A DNA stretch of 64,000 nucleotides from Streptomyces sp. NBC_01288 (GTDB lineage: Bacteria > Actinomycetota > Actinomycetes > Streptomycetales > Streptomycetaceae). The notes beneath the pieces are model-generated. The model saw only the letters and a list, made by a program, of their open reading frames with translations, made no database searches and had not been told where the DNA came from. Of this stretch, positions 1 through 8,223 are shown piece after piece. The stretch spans positions 9,919,001 through 9,983,000 of the forward strand of contig NZ_CP108427.1 of the NCBI RefSeq assembly GCF_035982055.1. Direction: 5' to 3'. The position numbers were made by a program, and so were the translations under genes. Each line of letters starts with the position of its first letter. Positions within the stretch are counted from its first letter, which is position 1.

Positions 1-629
1 TGTTTCGTGGCGGGACCGAGCGCACCCGTGGCCACGTCGTCGCTCATGCCGATCTCGTACTGGATGGCGTAGATCAGCGCCTTCTGCACGTCCCTGGAGA
101 AGTTGCCGTCGCAGGGGATCACGAAGAAGTCCCGGCGGCCGACGTAACGGCTGTTGAGCCACTGCTCGACGGAGCGGATGGCGTCCGTGCCGCCCTCGAC
201 GAGCACGTACGCGTCCATCGTCAGCAGGGCCTTGAACACCTTGGGGGTCAGGCTGTCCCCGGGGTAGGCGGCGTCGACGCCCATGTTCCGCTTGAGGCTG
301 GTGACGGACGCGGAGACGCGTTCCGTGTAGTCGCCGTTGATCTGGTCGCCGTCGTACCCCTTGCAGTACAGGCCGGACTGCACGATCCGGTAGATGTTGC
401 CGTTGCGGGTGTTGGCGTCGATGACGGGGAAGCGGGACTGGAGAGCCGCCAGCGTGGCCGGTCCGAAACTGTCGGCCAGGGTGGTCATGCCCAACTCGTG
501 CTGAAGCGCCCGTGTGAGCGCGAACATCACCGTCCAGCTGGTCCTGCCGTCCACCTCCACCTTCGGGATGCCGTCGACGTCATAGCTGTTGATGAATCTC
601 TGAGCCTGTTCCACCATCGCGTCGGCCAC
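1..629 (-). CDS. Secreted-type glycoside-hydrolase-like (DUF1906/Rv2525c-type) protein, N-terminal part
   Basis: This reading frame runs off the left edge, so only about 209 N-terminal residues are visible. The GTG start at 629 is preceded by GGGGGAG about 8 bases upstream; an in-frame ATG lies four codons on. The sequence has peptidoglycan-binding-like modules: repeated stretches of the type ALTRALQHELG, DSFGPATLAALQS and YAIQYEIG followed by GALGPATK. From memory of the family, such modules precede the DUF1906 (Rv2525c-like) glycoside hydrolase-like domain in Streptomyces proteins, probably acting on the cell wall or outside the cell. No signal peptide is visible at this start. The catalytic-type domain would lie outside the window, so the call rests on the N-terminal half only. 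Confidence 0.65.
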   Translation of the reverse strand, partial: MADAMVEQAQRFINSYDVDGIPKVEVDGRTSWTVMFALTRALQHELGMTTLADSFGPATLAALQSRFPVIDANTRNGNIYRIVQSGLYCKGYDGDQINGDYTERVSASVTSLKRNMGVDAAYPGDSLTPKVFKALLTMDAYVLVEGGTDAIRSVEQWLNSRYVGRRDFFVIPCDGNFSRDVQKALIYAIQYEIGMSDDVATGALGPATK

Positions 630-1051
630 GGCCGGCTCTCCCCCTGCACCGTGCTCGGTCGGCTGACGGTGCACCGACAGACTTCGCGACAGGCGGTGGG
701 CTCGCAATGAATTCGAACACGCTCTAATACTCCAGTCGTACGTCCACGCCGGCCGCCCTGCGCGATCCGCTGCGCCGGCCTGCTCCGATGGGCTCACAGA
801 GGCGCCGGCCCGAGCTGGATCACGGGGTGAATGGGTGGGTGGACGAACGCACGGTCAGGCTCGACGAGTTGGCGCAGGGACTGCGTCCGCTGGTAGCCCG
901 CCACCTCTCGGCGAGATCACCCGTCCGGCCCCGCCCTGCTGCGAGCGACCACCCCGCGCCCGACCCTGGGGAAGCCGACCGCACGCCGGTGAAGTGCCTG
1001 TGCCTCCGCCCGGGCCGCCCGTGGTCGTGGCATCGAGGAGGGACGGCGTTC
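630..1051. other. Gene-free divergent intergenic region
   Basis: This stretch separates the divergent DUF1906-like gene and the oleate hydratase. It must hold both promoters, but I see no convincing -35/-10 pair and no strong inverted repeat. The long open frame that continues upstream of the oleate hydratase start has no family resemblance and is best read as non-coding. A 38-codon minus-strand segment ending near 794 looks protein-like but is too short to assign. Confidence 0.5.
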
Positions 1052-2638
1052 ATGGCGAAGGCTTACCTGGTGGGAAGCGGTGTCGCGGCCTTGTCGGCGG
1101 CGGCGTTCCTGATCCGTGAGGGTGGGTTCCTGGGATCGGACATCCTGCTGCTTGAGGAGCAGGACAAGGAGGGTGGCAGCCTTGACGCGGCCGGGTCGCC
1201 CGAGGCCGGGTACACGATGCGCGGTGGCCGGATGTTCGAGATCCACTTCGACTGCACGTACGACCTGCTGGGCTCGATCCCGTCGCTGGACGACCCGTCG
1301 AAGTCGGTGACCGAGGACACCTTCGCCTTCCACGAGGACTTCGCCTGGGACGACCACGCCCGGCTCGTCGACGCGGCGGGCAAGGTGGTCGACACGCACT
1401 CCATGGGCTTCTCCGAGCGCGACCGGCTGGAGCTGGTGAAGTGCGTGGGCACCCCGGAGGGGCTGCTGGACGGCAAGCGCATCACGGACTGCTTCAGCGA
1501 GGGCTTCTTCCGTACCAACTTCTGGTGGATGTGGTGCACGACGTTCGCCTTCGAGCCGTGGCACAGCGCGATCGAGTTCCGCCGCTACCTCAACCGCTTC
1601 GTGCACCTCTTCAAGACCTTCGACTCCATGTCGGGGATCTACCGGACCCGCTTCAACCAGTACGACTCCATCGTGCGGCCTCTGTCGAAGTGGCTGACCG
1701 AGCAGGGGGTGATCGTCCAACTCGGCACCCGGGTAACCGACTTGCGTCTCGCCGACGGGGACGCCCTCACCGTCGAGGCCCTCGCCTGGACGCGGGAGGG
1801 CCGTAGCGAGGAGACGGAACTCGGCCCAGGTGACCTGGTGTTGGTCACCAACGGCTCGATGACCGCCGACTCCACGCTCGGTTCCACCGACACCGCGCCC
1901 GTACTGGACACCTCCGGTGACGCGGGATCCTGGCGGCTGTGGGAGACGCTCGCGGCGAAGCGACCGGGTCGGTCGGACCGGTCGGGTCTGCTGGGGGACC
2001 CGTCGGTCTTCAACTCCTCCATCGCCGACTCCACTTGGGCGTCCTTCACGGTCACGACGAAGGATCCGACCTTCTTCGAGCTGATGGAGAAGTTCAGCGG
2101 CAGCGAGGCCGGCAAGGGCGGGCTGATCACGTTCAAGGACTCCAACTGGCTGCTCACCATCGTCCTCAACCACCAGCCGCACTTCCGCGAACAGCCCGAG
2201 GACACCTTCGTGTGGTGGGGCTACGGCCTCTTCCCGGACAGGGAGGGCGACTTCGTCCGCAAGCCGATGCGCGAGTGCACGGGCCGGGAGATCCTGGACG
2301 AGGTCCTGCACCACCTCCGCTTCGAGGAGGGTCCGCGGATCCTCGACCACTCGATCGTCATCCCGGCGCTGATGCCGTACATCACCAGCCAGTTCCTGGT
2401 GCGCAGTTCGGGAGACCGGCCGCAGGTCGTCCCGGAGGGCTCCACCAACCTTGGTTTCATCGGCCAGTACGCCGAGGTCCCCGACGACGTCGTCTTCACC
2501 GTCGAGTACTCGGTACGCACCGCCTGGACCGCCGTAGCCCAACTCCTGGACCTGGACCGGCAACCACCGCCGGTCTACAAGGGCGGCCACGACCCGAAAG
2601 TGCTGGTCGAGGCACTCCAGACGATGCACCGCCGCTGA
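1052..2638 (+). CDS. ohyA: Oleate hydratase (MCRA family, FAD-dependent)
   Basis: The 528-aa product would add water to the double bond of unsaturated fatty acids such as oleate, giving 10-hydroxy fatty acids, with FAD as a structural cofactor. An N-terminal dinucleotide fold (YLVGSGVAALSAAAFLI, residues 5-21) and the family stretch EEQDKEGGSLDAAGSPEAGY are clear. In the RGGR-x-x-E motif (57-63) Met61 appears where the Elizabethkingia enzyme, as I recall, has its catalytic Glu122; the monomeric Rhodococcus enzyme shows the same change, so this is probably that subclass. The ATG at 1052 follows GAGGAGGGA; the frame upstream is unrelated. It stands alone with a degraded region downstream. Confidence 0.9.
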   Translation: MAKAYLVGSGVAALSAAAFLIREGGFLGSDILLLEEQDKEGGSLDAAGSPEAGYTMRGGRMFEIHFDCTYDLLGSIPSLDDPSKSVTEDTFAFHEDFAWDDHARLVDAAGKVVDTHSMGFSERDRLELVKCVGTPEGLLDGKRITDCFSEGFFRTNFWWMWCTTFAFEPWHSAIEFRRYLNRFVHLFKTFDSMSGIYRTRFNQYDSIVRPLSKWLTEQGVIVQLGTRVTDLRLADGDALTVEALAWTREGRSEETELGPGDLVLVTNGSMTADSTLGSTDTAPVLDTSGDAGSWRLWETLAAKRPGRSDRSGLLGDPSVFNSSIADSTWASFTVTTKDPTFFELMEKFSGSEAGKGGLITFKDSNWLLTIVLNHQPHFREQPEDTFVWWGYGLFPDREGDFVRKPMRECTGREILDEVLHHLRFEEGPRILDHSIVIPALMPYITSQFLVRSSGDRPQVVPEGSTNLGFIGQYAEVPDDVVFTVEYSVRTAWTAVAQLLDLDRQPPPVYKGGHDPKVLVEALQTMHRR

Positions 2639-2678
2639 CCTGCGCCGAACGAGCGGAGGAGCGGAGGAGCGGAGAGGC

Positions 2679-2966
2679 TCACAGCGTGCGGGCCTCGGCG
2701 GCGGTCACCGGCTGCCCGGCCCGCACCCCGTGCAGGACATGGCCAGCACCTCCGCACCGCGCACCACTCGTGGCCCCGGACGGTTGAAGTAGGACGGTCC
2801 GTCCACCACCCAGACCCGGCCGTCGCGTACGGCGGGCAGCTCCGCCCAGCCCGGCAGTCCGGTCAGCAACTCGGCCTCGCGCAGGGTCTGTTCGGGTGGG
2901 AAGCGGCACGGCAGGACCAGCATCACGTCCGGTCGCGCGGCCCGCACCGCCTCCCAGGTCATCGGC
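2679..2966 (-). pseudogene. C-terminal remnant of a BtuF-like periplasmic binding protein
   Basis: Only the last ~95 residues of a cobalamin/iron-siderophore type substrate-binding protein remain: TWEAVRAARPDV, LLTGLPGWAELPAVRDGRVW, YFNRPGPRVVRGAEVL. Near 2740 the frame breaks: the upstream frame ends in nonsense, while the continuation HVLHGVRAGQPVTAAEAR lies in another minus-strand frame and runs to 2679. The N-terminal two thirds are missing; at about 2960-2990 the sequence switches to the oppositely oriented ABC ATPase remnant. I read this as a head-to-head deletion junction plus a frameshift. The family assignment is by general resemblance; a siderophore-binding protein is possible. Confidence 0.65.
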
Positions 2967-4310
2967 TTGGTGTGTTCGCCCGGCGAGGAGGAACTCGCCT
3001 ACGCCATGGAGCAGTTGGCGATCCCGCCCGCGACCAGGCGTAAACGCGTCGAGGAGACCCTGGACCTGCTCGGCCTCGCCGACCTGCGCCACCGCGCCCT
3101 GCACGAACTCTCCGGCGGCCAGCAACAACGCGTCGCCATCGGCTCCGTCCTCACCGCACACCCCCGGGTCCTCGTCTTCGACGAACCCACCTCCGCCCTC
3201 GACCCCACGGCCGCCGAGGAAGTCCTCGCCGCCGTCACCCGCCTCGTCCACGACCTCGGCGTCACCGTCCTCATGGCCGAGCACCGCCTCGAACGGGTCG
3301 TCCAGTACGCCGACCGGATCATCCACCTCCCCGGCGACGGCCGCGCGGTGATCGGCACACCGGCCGACATCCTGCGTACGTCCACGATCGCGCCGCCGAT
3401 CGTGGAACTCGGCCGGGCCGCAGGCTGGTCCCCGCTGCCGCTGTCCATCCGCGACGCCCGCCGCGCCGCCGCGCCCCTGCGCACCCGGCTGACCGGACGC
3501 ACACCCGGCCCCGTCCGCTCGGTCCAAGTCGCCCTCGGTCCACGGCTGTTGACCGCGCGCGGAGTGACGGTGACCTACCACGGCGTGCCGGCCGTCCGAG
3601 AAGTCGACCTCGACCTGCACGGCGGCCGGGTCACCGCGCTCATGGGCCGCAACGGCTCCGGCAAGTCCTCCCCGCTGTGGGCCCTCCAGGGATCCGGCCC
3701 GCGCCGCGCCGGAACCGTCGAGGTCGCCGACGCCCCGGGCGATCAGCGCGAACTGTCCGCCGCCGACGCGCGAAAGGCCGTAGGCCTGGTTCCGTAGACA
3801 CCCGCCGACCTGCTCTACCTCGAAAGCGTCAAACAGGAACTCGGCCAGGCCGACATCGAGTCGGCCTCCGGGGAATCCGCTCGCGCCATCCTGGACAGGC
3901 TCGCGCCCGGTATCCCCGAGGACACGCATCCACGCGACCTGTCCGAGGGGCAGCGGCTGGCGCTCTTCCTGGCCATCCAACTCTCCGCCGCGCCAAGGGT
4001 GTTGCTCCTCGACGAACCGACCCGCGGCCTGGACTACCGCGCCAAGACGGAACTCGTCCGGATCGTCGACGCACTCGCCGCCGAAGGGCGTGCCGTCGTC
4101 ATCGCCACGCACGACGTCGAGTTCGTGGCCCGCGCCGCCGACCGGGTCGTCGTCATGGCCGAGGGCGACATCGTCGCCGACGGACCCACCACCGAAGTCA
4201 TCGTCGCCTCACCGGTGTTCGCCCCGCAGACGGCCAAGATCCTCGCCCCACTGCCCCTCCTGACGGTTGATCAGGCGCGACCGTTGCTGGACGGGGAGCC
4301 GCGCTCATGA
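2967..4310 (+). pseudogene. Broken double ATPase of an ECF-type vitamin transporter (EcfA1-EcfA2 fusion)
   Basis: This is a two-domain ABC ATPase that should energise an ECF importer. The first domain lacks its start and Walker A; it begins at EEELAYAMEQL, then shows the signature LSGGQQQRVAIGS and Walker B VLVFDEPTSALDP. The second domain has Walker A GRNGSGKSS, signature LSEGQRLAL and Walker B VLLLDEPTRGLDY. A TAG at 3795-3797 interrupts the second domain just after GLVP, where the family has a glutamine (the Q-loop), so a CAG to TAG change is likely. The frame is otherwise intact from 3798 to 4310, suggesting recent decay. It overlaps the S-component start by 4 bases. Confidence 0.85.
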
Positions 4311-5170
4311 CCGCCCCTGCCATCCGGCTCACCCTGCGTGTCGGCGTCGTGATGGTGCTCGCCGCGTTCCTCGGACTGGTCGCGTTCTTCTGGCCGTTCG
4401 TCGTCGCACCGGGCACGTTCGGCTCGAACTACGCGCCCCCGCTCATCTTCGGCGTGCTCCTGGTGCTCGTCCTGTGCGTCGTCCTCTCCGAGATCGCCGA
4501 GGGCGGCATCGACTCCAAGGCGCTCGCGATGCTCGGCATGCTGTCCGCCGTCAACGCGGCGCTGCGCCCGCTGGGCGCCGGTACCGCGGGCATCGAGACC
4601 GTCTTCTTCGTCCTCGTCGTCGCGGGCCGTGTCTACGGGCCCGGCTTCGGCTTCGTCCTCGGCTGCACCTCGCTGTTCGCCTCCGCGCTCATCACGGGCG
4701 GGGTCGGGCCCTGGATGCCGTACGAGATGTTCGGCTGCGCCTTCGTCGGCATGCTCGCCGGGTTCCTGCCGCGGACGCGAGGCCGGTACGAGGTGCTGAT
4801 GCTGGCGGTCTACGGATCGCTCTCCGGCTATCTGTTCGGGTTCCTGCTCAACCTCTCCTTCTGGCCGTTCTCCCTCGATCCGAACAGTTCCATCGCCTAC
4901 TTGCCCGGTCTGCCGTTCACCGAGCAGTGGCACCGCTATCTCGTCTTCGACCTCGCCACGTCCCTGGGCTGGGACACCGGCCGTGCGGTCACGAATTTCG
5001 TCTGCGTCCTGCTGGCCGGGCCCGCGGTTCTGACCACCTTCCGCCGGGCCGCCCGCAAGGCCCGCTTCCGGGCGCCTGTGTGCTTCACGGCACCCGCACC
5101 GGTTGCTGATCCGGACGGTTCCCGAGCACCCGGCCGCCCCGCCAAGTCGCCCTGGACGGCGTCAGGTTGA
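4307..5170 (+). CDS. ECF transporter S component (putative vitamin-binding membrane subunit)
   Basis: The 287-aa product is strongly hydrophobic with about six predicted membrane segments (for example residues 11-32, 43-65, 95-130, 150-185) and conserved-looking loops such as LRPLGAGTAGIETVFF and GWDTGRAVTNF. It matches the S component that binds the vitamin in energy-coupling-factor importers. The neighbouring BtuF-like remnant makes cobalamin a reasonable guess, but the substrate cannot be read from sequence. ATG at 4307 overlaps the ATPase stop (ATGA). No T component is present and the ATPase is broken, so transport is unlikely to work from this locus alone. The last ~30 residues look like run-on sequence up to a heptamer repeat. 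Confidence 0.7.
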   Translation: MTAPAIRLTLRVGVVMVLAAFLGLVAFFWPFVVAPGTFGSNYAPPLIFGVLLVLVLCVVLSEIAEGGIDSKALAMLGMLSAVNAALRPLGAGTAGIETVFFVLVVAGRVYGPGFGFVLGCTSLFASALITGGVGPWMPYEMFGCAFVGMLAGFLPRTRGRYEVLMLAVYGSLSGYLFGFLLNLSFWPFSLDPNSSIAYLPGLPFTEQWHRYLVFDLATSLGWDTGRAVTNFVCVLLAGPAVLTTFRRAARKARFRAPVCFTAPAPVADPDGSRAPGRPAKSPWTASG

Positions 5171-5172
5171 CT

Positions 5173-5221
5173 GCCGATCGCCGATCGCCGATCGCCGACC
5201 GCCGACCGCCGACCGCCGACC
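5173..5221 (+). repeat. Heptanucleotide tandem repeat, seven copies
   Basis: Three copies of GCCGATC are followed by four copies of GCCGACC. The unit length is not a multiple of three, so gain or loss of a unit shifts any frame reading through. It lies between the S component stop and the acyl-CoA dehydrogenase remnant, at a probable deletion or slippage site. Confidence 0.9.
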
Positions 5222-5451
5222 GGCTGCTCGGCCCCGAGGGCGAGGACTTCTGCATCGCTCTGTGCGCGCTCAACGGCGGCCGTCTCGACATCGCCGACCG
5301 CGCCCTCCAGCTCCGTGGCGGCCACGGCCACCTGAGCGCATACGGTAGCGAGAAGATCGTCCGCGACCAGCGGGTCCACCAGATCCTGGAAGGAACCAAC
5401 GAGATCATGCGCGTCATCGTGGCCCGCGGCCTGACAGAGGTGTTCGGATGA
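5215..5451 (+). pseudogene. Acyl-CoA dehydrogenase remnant with internal deletion
   Basis: Two pieces of one acyl-CoA dehydrogenase are fused. The first, DRLLGPEGEDFCIALCALNGGRLDIA, normally lies in the middle of the protein. The second, ALQLRGGHGHLSAYGSEKIVRD followed by QILEGTNEIMRVIVARGL, is the canonical C-terminus. In full-length members over 100 residues separate them, including most of the C-terminal helical domain, and the whole N-terminal half is also gone. The frame runs through the heptamer repeat with no clear start. The stop overlaps the next ATG (ATGA), preserving an ancestral operon with the hydrolase, as in valine/isobutyrate catabolism. Confidence 0.85.
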
Positions 5452-6512
5452 ACGGCACCGACGACTCCGTGCTCGTACGTGTCGAGGGGCGCGCCGCGTA
5501 CCTCACCCTCAACCGGCCCCAGGCCCTCAACGCCCTGACCCACACCATGGTCCGCCGTATCGACGAGGCGCTGACGGCCTGGGAGCACGACCCGGCCGTG
5601 GAGACCGTCGTCCTCACCGGCGCGGGGGAGCGGGGCCTGTGCGCAGGCGGCGACATCCGCGCCATCCACAACGACGCGCGGGACGGGGACGGCTCGGCGT
5701 CGGCGGCCTTCTGGCGCGACGAGTACCGGCTCAACGCCCGTATCGCCCGCTACCCGAAGCCCTACGTGGCCGTCATGGACGGCATCGTCATGGGTGGCGG
5801 CGTCGGCGTCTCCGCGCACGGCGGCTTCCGGATCGTCACCGAGCGGTCGCGGGTCGCCATGCCGGAGACGGGTATCGGCTTCGTACCGGACGTGGGCGGT
5901 ACCCATCTCCTCGCCCGCGTGCCCGGCGAACTAGGCACCCATCTGGCGCTGACCGGAGTCGCGGTGGGCGCGTCCGACGCCCTGCACTGCGACCTCGCCG
6001 ACCACTACATCCCTTCCGCGTCCCTGCCTCAACTCCACGACGCCTTCGCCCACATGCCGGTACGCGAGGTTCTCGGCCGCTATGCGCGCGAGGCGCCTCC
6101 CGGTGAACTGGCGGAGGCGCGGGCCTGGATCGACGCCTGCTACGTGGCCCACACCGTCGAGGAGATCATCGAGCGCCTGCTCGACCACGGCGACAGCGTG
6201 GCGAAGCAGACCGCCGAAACCCTGCTGACCAAGTCGCCCACCGCGCTGAAGGTCACCCTTGTCGCGCTCCGCCGGGCCCGCCGACTCGGCCCGCTGGAGA
6301 ACGTGTTGAACCAGGAGTACCGCGTCTCCTGCGCTGCCCTGGCCACCCCTGACCTGGTGGAAGGCATCCGCGCCCAGGTCATCGACAAGGACCGCACCCC
6401 GCACTGGTCGCCGCCGACGCTCGCCGAGGTCGGCGACGCGGACGTCGAGCGGTTCTTCGCACCCCTCGGCGAGCGCGAACTCGGCCTCGCCGTACCGGAC
6501 ATCACCCGGTAG
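5448..6512 (+). CDS. 3-hydroxyisobutyryl-CoA hydrolase (enoyl-CoA hydratase family)
   Basis: The 354-aa enzyme would hydrolyse 3-hydroxyisobutyryl-CoA in valine breakdown. It has the crotonase fold with the oxyanion loop GLCAGGDIRAIH (around residue 65), GIVMGGGVGVSAHG and the family signature MPETGIGFVPDVGGTHLLAR, followed by the long C-terminal region typical of this subfamily rather than of true hydratases. The length is normal. The ATG overlaps the stop of the acyl-CoA dehydrogenase remnant, so it was once the second gene of an isobutyryl-CoA dehydrogenase operon. Whether it still has a promoter after that gene collapsed is unclear. Confidence 0.88.
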   Translation: MNGTDDSVLVRVEGRAAYLTLNRPQALNALTHTMVRRIDEALTAWEHDPAVETVVLTGAGERGLCAGGDIRAIHNDARDGDGSASAAFWRDEYRLNARIARYPKPYVAVMDGIVMGGGVGVSAHGGFRIVTERSRVAMPETGIGFVPDVGGTHLLARVPGELGTHLALTGVAVGASDALHCDLADHYIPSASLPQLHDAFAHMPVREVLGRYAREAPPGELAEARAWIDACYVAHTVEEIIERLLDHGDSVAKQTAETLLTKSPTALKVTLVALRRARRLGPLENVLNQEYRVSCAALATPDLVEGIRAQVIDKDRTPHWSPPTLAEVGDADVERFFAPLGERELGLAVPDITR

Positions 6513-6663
6513 TTGTCGGGGCGAGCAGGACCGTGGCGTGCAACGGGCCGGGGCACATGGGCGGCTCCGCCCTGGAGACGGAGACCGAACACCCGGCCAG
6601 GAGCATCCCCGCCCCGAGCAGGATCGCCCGACCTCCCCGTATTTCAGGGGCGTTGCCTGCCAC
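6502..6663 (-). CDS. Possible small lipoprotein (53 aa)
   Basis: A short minus-strand frame has a lipoprotein-like N-terminus: charged GGR, a hydrophobic stretch ILLGAGMLLAG and a lipobox LLAGC at residues 21-25, followed by a short polar tail. I start it at GTG 6663; a longer version from 6753 adds a proline/arginine-rich N-terminus that does not look like a signal peptide. The ribosome binding site is weak. The stop overlaps the 3' end of the convergent hydrolase gene by 11 bases. No family is recognised, and it may be spurious. Confidence 0.4.
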   Translation of the reverse strand: MAGNAPEIRGGRAILLGAGMLLAGCSVSVSRAEPPMCPGPLHATVLLAPTTTG

Positions 6664-6713
6664 CGGTCCCGTCGTCGCCGTTCGTGCCGTACGAGCGCCT
6701 CGACCTGGGCGAC

Positions 6714-6739
6714 GGGGAGGGGCGGGGAGGGGCGGGGAC
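6714..6739 (+). other. G-quadruplex-type G-run block
   Basis: Five to six runs of four G separated by single A or C bases, an ideal intramolecular G-quadruplex pattern, lie on the plus strand between two convergent or minus-strand genes and just upstream of the small putative lipoprotein frame. Function unknown. Confidence 0.6.
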
Positions 6740-6785
6740 TTCGGCGGAACCACGTAGACAGCCGCGTATGACGCCTGCTCGTGGC

Positions 6786-7469
6786 TCAGCGGTGTGCCGC
6801 CGCCAGCGCCGCGCGGATCTCGGCGGCGGACGCGGGCGCGGCCGGCTGGTTCCTGTACCGGTCGTCCTTGGTCACCGAGTACGGCGCGCAGAAGACCGGA
6901 GTGCCCACCTGTGAGCGCCAGCCTTCGGCGAGCGGTCCCATGTCCAGGGCGTCGAAGCCGAGCAGCGAGAGCAACTCGGCGGCGTGCCGCTTCGCGGCCG
7001 GGTCGTCGCCGGCGATCGGCAGGGAGGTGCGGTCGGGCGCGTGCTCGGGGCGCGGCAACGCCCTGAGGTGTTGGTAGTTGATGTTGTTGAACGCCTTCAC
7101 GACGTGCGCCTCGGGCAGGTGTCGTTGGAGCAGTTCGCTGTCGGTGAGTTCTCGCGCTTCGAGTTCCGGGATGGTGCCGTCACGCGGGGCGAAGTAGTTG
7201 CCGGTGTCGATGACCGTCCTGCCGACGAGGGGCTCCCGGGGAACCGCCGCCACGGCGCCGACCGGGATCGTCACGACGACCCAGTCCCCATCTGCCGCCG
7301 CCTGCGCGGGAGTTGCCGCGCGGGCTCGCGGCCCCAGTTCGTCCACGAGGCCGGAAAGTGTCTGCGGCGCCCGTGAGTTGCTGAGCACGACGTCCAGTCC
7401 GGCGTCGACCGCCAGCCGGGCGAGTGTGCTGCCGATGTTTCCACTGCCGATGAGTCCAAGTGTCGCCAT
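6786..7469 (-). CDS. NADP/F420-type oxidoreductase (F420-dependent NADP reductase-like, 227 aa)
   Basis: The N-terminus MATLGLIGSGNIGSTLARLA is a Rossmann NADP-binding loop, followed by SNSRAP, which fits a basic 2'-phosphate pocket. The pattern VVTIPVGAV, VIDTGNYFAPRDG and VVKAFNNINYQHL is typical of the family that includes F420:NADP oxidoreductase and related predicted dinucleotide-binding proteins. It would transfer hydride between a nicotinamide and an unknown partner in the cytoplasm. The length is normal. It lies on the same strand as the SnoaL-like gene, about 100 bases downstream, so the two may be co-transcribed. True F420 use cannot be decided from sequence. Confidence 0.78.
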   Translation of the reverse strand: MATLGLIGSGNIGSTLARLAVDAGLDVVLSNSRAPQTLSGLVDELGPRARAATPAQAAADGDWVVVTIPVGAVAAVPREPLVGRTVIDTGNYFAPRDGTIPELEARELTDSELLQRHLPEAHVVKAFNNINYQHLRALPRPEHAPDRTSLPIAGDDPAAKRHAAELLSLLGFDALDMGPLAEGWRSQVGTPVFCAPYSVTKDDRYRNQPAAPASAAEIRAALAAAHR

Positions 7470-7574
7470 GCCGGGGAGAACCTCCCGATCGAGTGCCGAG
7501 CCGCGGTGGTCGCTGAAGGGGTGCAGCCCGCCGTACGAGTGCCGGGGCGGGCTGCAAGGGGCCCCGTCGAGCGG

Positions 7575-8051
7575 TCAGTAGACGTACGGGATGTCGTGGA
7601 TGACGTCCTGGTGCCGGATGCGCCACACGCCGTCGGTCCGGCGGAAGGCGAAGCGGTAGTACCCGGACTCGATGGGCTTGATGGTGCCCTGGGCGCCGAA
7701 GGTGCCCTCGGGCCAGCCGCCCTCGGGCTTCTTGATTCCGACGACGTCGAAGGTGATGAACTGGGTCTCGATGGCGGCCTCGTCGCCGTCGACGGACACC
7801 AGGTGGTCGTAGGTGGTGTGGTGGCTCCAGCCCAGCGGCGGGTGCGGTGCCATGGCCGTGGACATGGCCTCCGCGATCTGCGCTCCGCCGGAGAGCTTGC
7901 CCAGCAGCTCCGTCCCGTCGGGTCCGCGGTGGTAGTGGACCTCGACGACCGCGTCGGCCTCGTAGAGCTGTGCCAACGCCTCGCCGTCGCGCTGGTCCGC
8001 GGCCCGGGTGTAGCGGGAGACGATCTGCCTGATCTCGGTCTCGGTGCTCAT
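7575..8051 (-). CDS. SnoaL/NTF2-like protein (158 aa)
   Basis: The protein has the alpha-plus-beta cone fold pattern of SnoaL-like polyketide cyclase/ketosteroid isomerase relatives: N-terminal helix TETEIRQIVSRYTRAADQRD, then YEADAVVEVHY and a C-terminal GYYRFAFRRTDGVWRIRHQDV. Members bind or isomerise small hydrophobic molecules, and many are of unknown role. ATG 8051 has GGAG 7 bases upstream; the longer frame reads through the promoter. It is divergent from the Rrf2 regulator, with a candidate operator overlapping its promoter, so it is probably that regulator's target. Confidence 0.75.
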   Translation of the reverse strand: MSTETEIRQIVSRYTRAADQRDGEALAQLYEADAVVEVHYHRGPDGTELLGKLSGGAQIAEAMSTAMAPHPPLGWSHHTTYDHLVSVDGDEAAIETQFITFDVVGIKKPEGGWPEGTFGAQGTIKPIESGYYRFAFRRTDGVWRIRHQDVIHDIPYVY

Positions 8052-8114
8052 GACGTTCTCCAGTTCACTTTCTCTCGGACGGGCGCCTTGGGCGGCCGCA
8101 ATCTGCATGTGTGA

Positions 8115-8143
8115 AAAGTACATATCCTTCGACGGAAGTGCAA
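8115..8143 (-). promoter_or_regulatory. Promoter of the SnoaL-like gene
   Basis: On the minus strand TTGCAC (8138-8143) and TACTTT (8115-8120) are separated by exactly 17 bases, a good primary-sigma-type promoter. The -35 is overlapped by the inverted repeat at 8140-8156. Confidence 0.55.
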
Positions 8144-8156
8144 CTGTAAGAGTTGC
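8140..8156. promoter_or_regulatory. Candidate Rrf2 operator (inverted repeat)
   Basis: GCAACT-GTAAG-AGTTGC is a perfect 6-bp inverted repeat with a 5-base spacer in the divergent region between the SnoaL-like and Rrf2 genes. It overlaps the predicted -35 of the former, so binding should repress it; it is also well placed for autoregulation. Confidence 0.5.
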
Positions 8157-8223
8157 TAATATGGAGGCGTCGGGGCTCACCCGGACCGAGCGGCGGAAGA
8201 AGCGGAAGAAAAGGGGTACGACC

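Noticed and set aside
794..910. Minus-strand 38-codon fragment with protein-like composition (QSLRQLVEPDRAFVHPP)
   Set aside because: Closed by a stop upstream, too short to match any family; may be a relic but cannot be supported.
788..1051. N-terminal 88-codon extension of the oleate hydratase frame
   Set aside because: No family similarity, Arg/Pro-rich composition, and a strong GAGGAGGGA site fixes the start at 1052.
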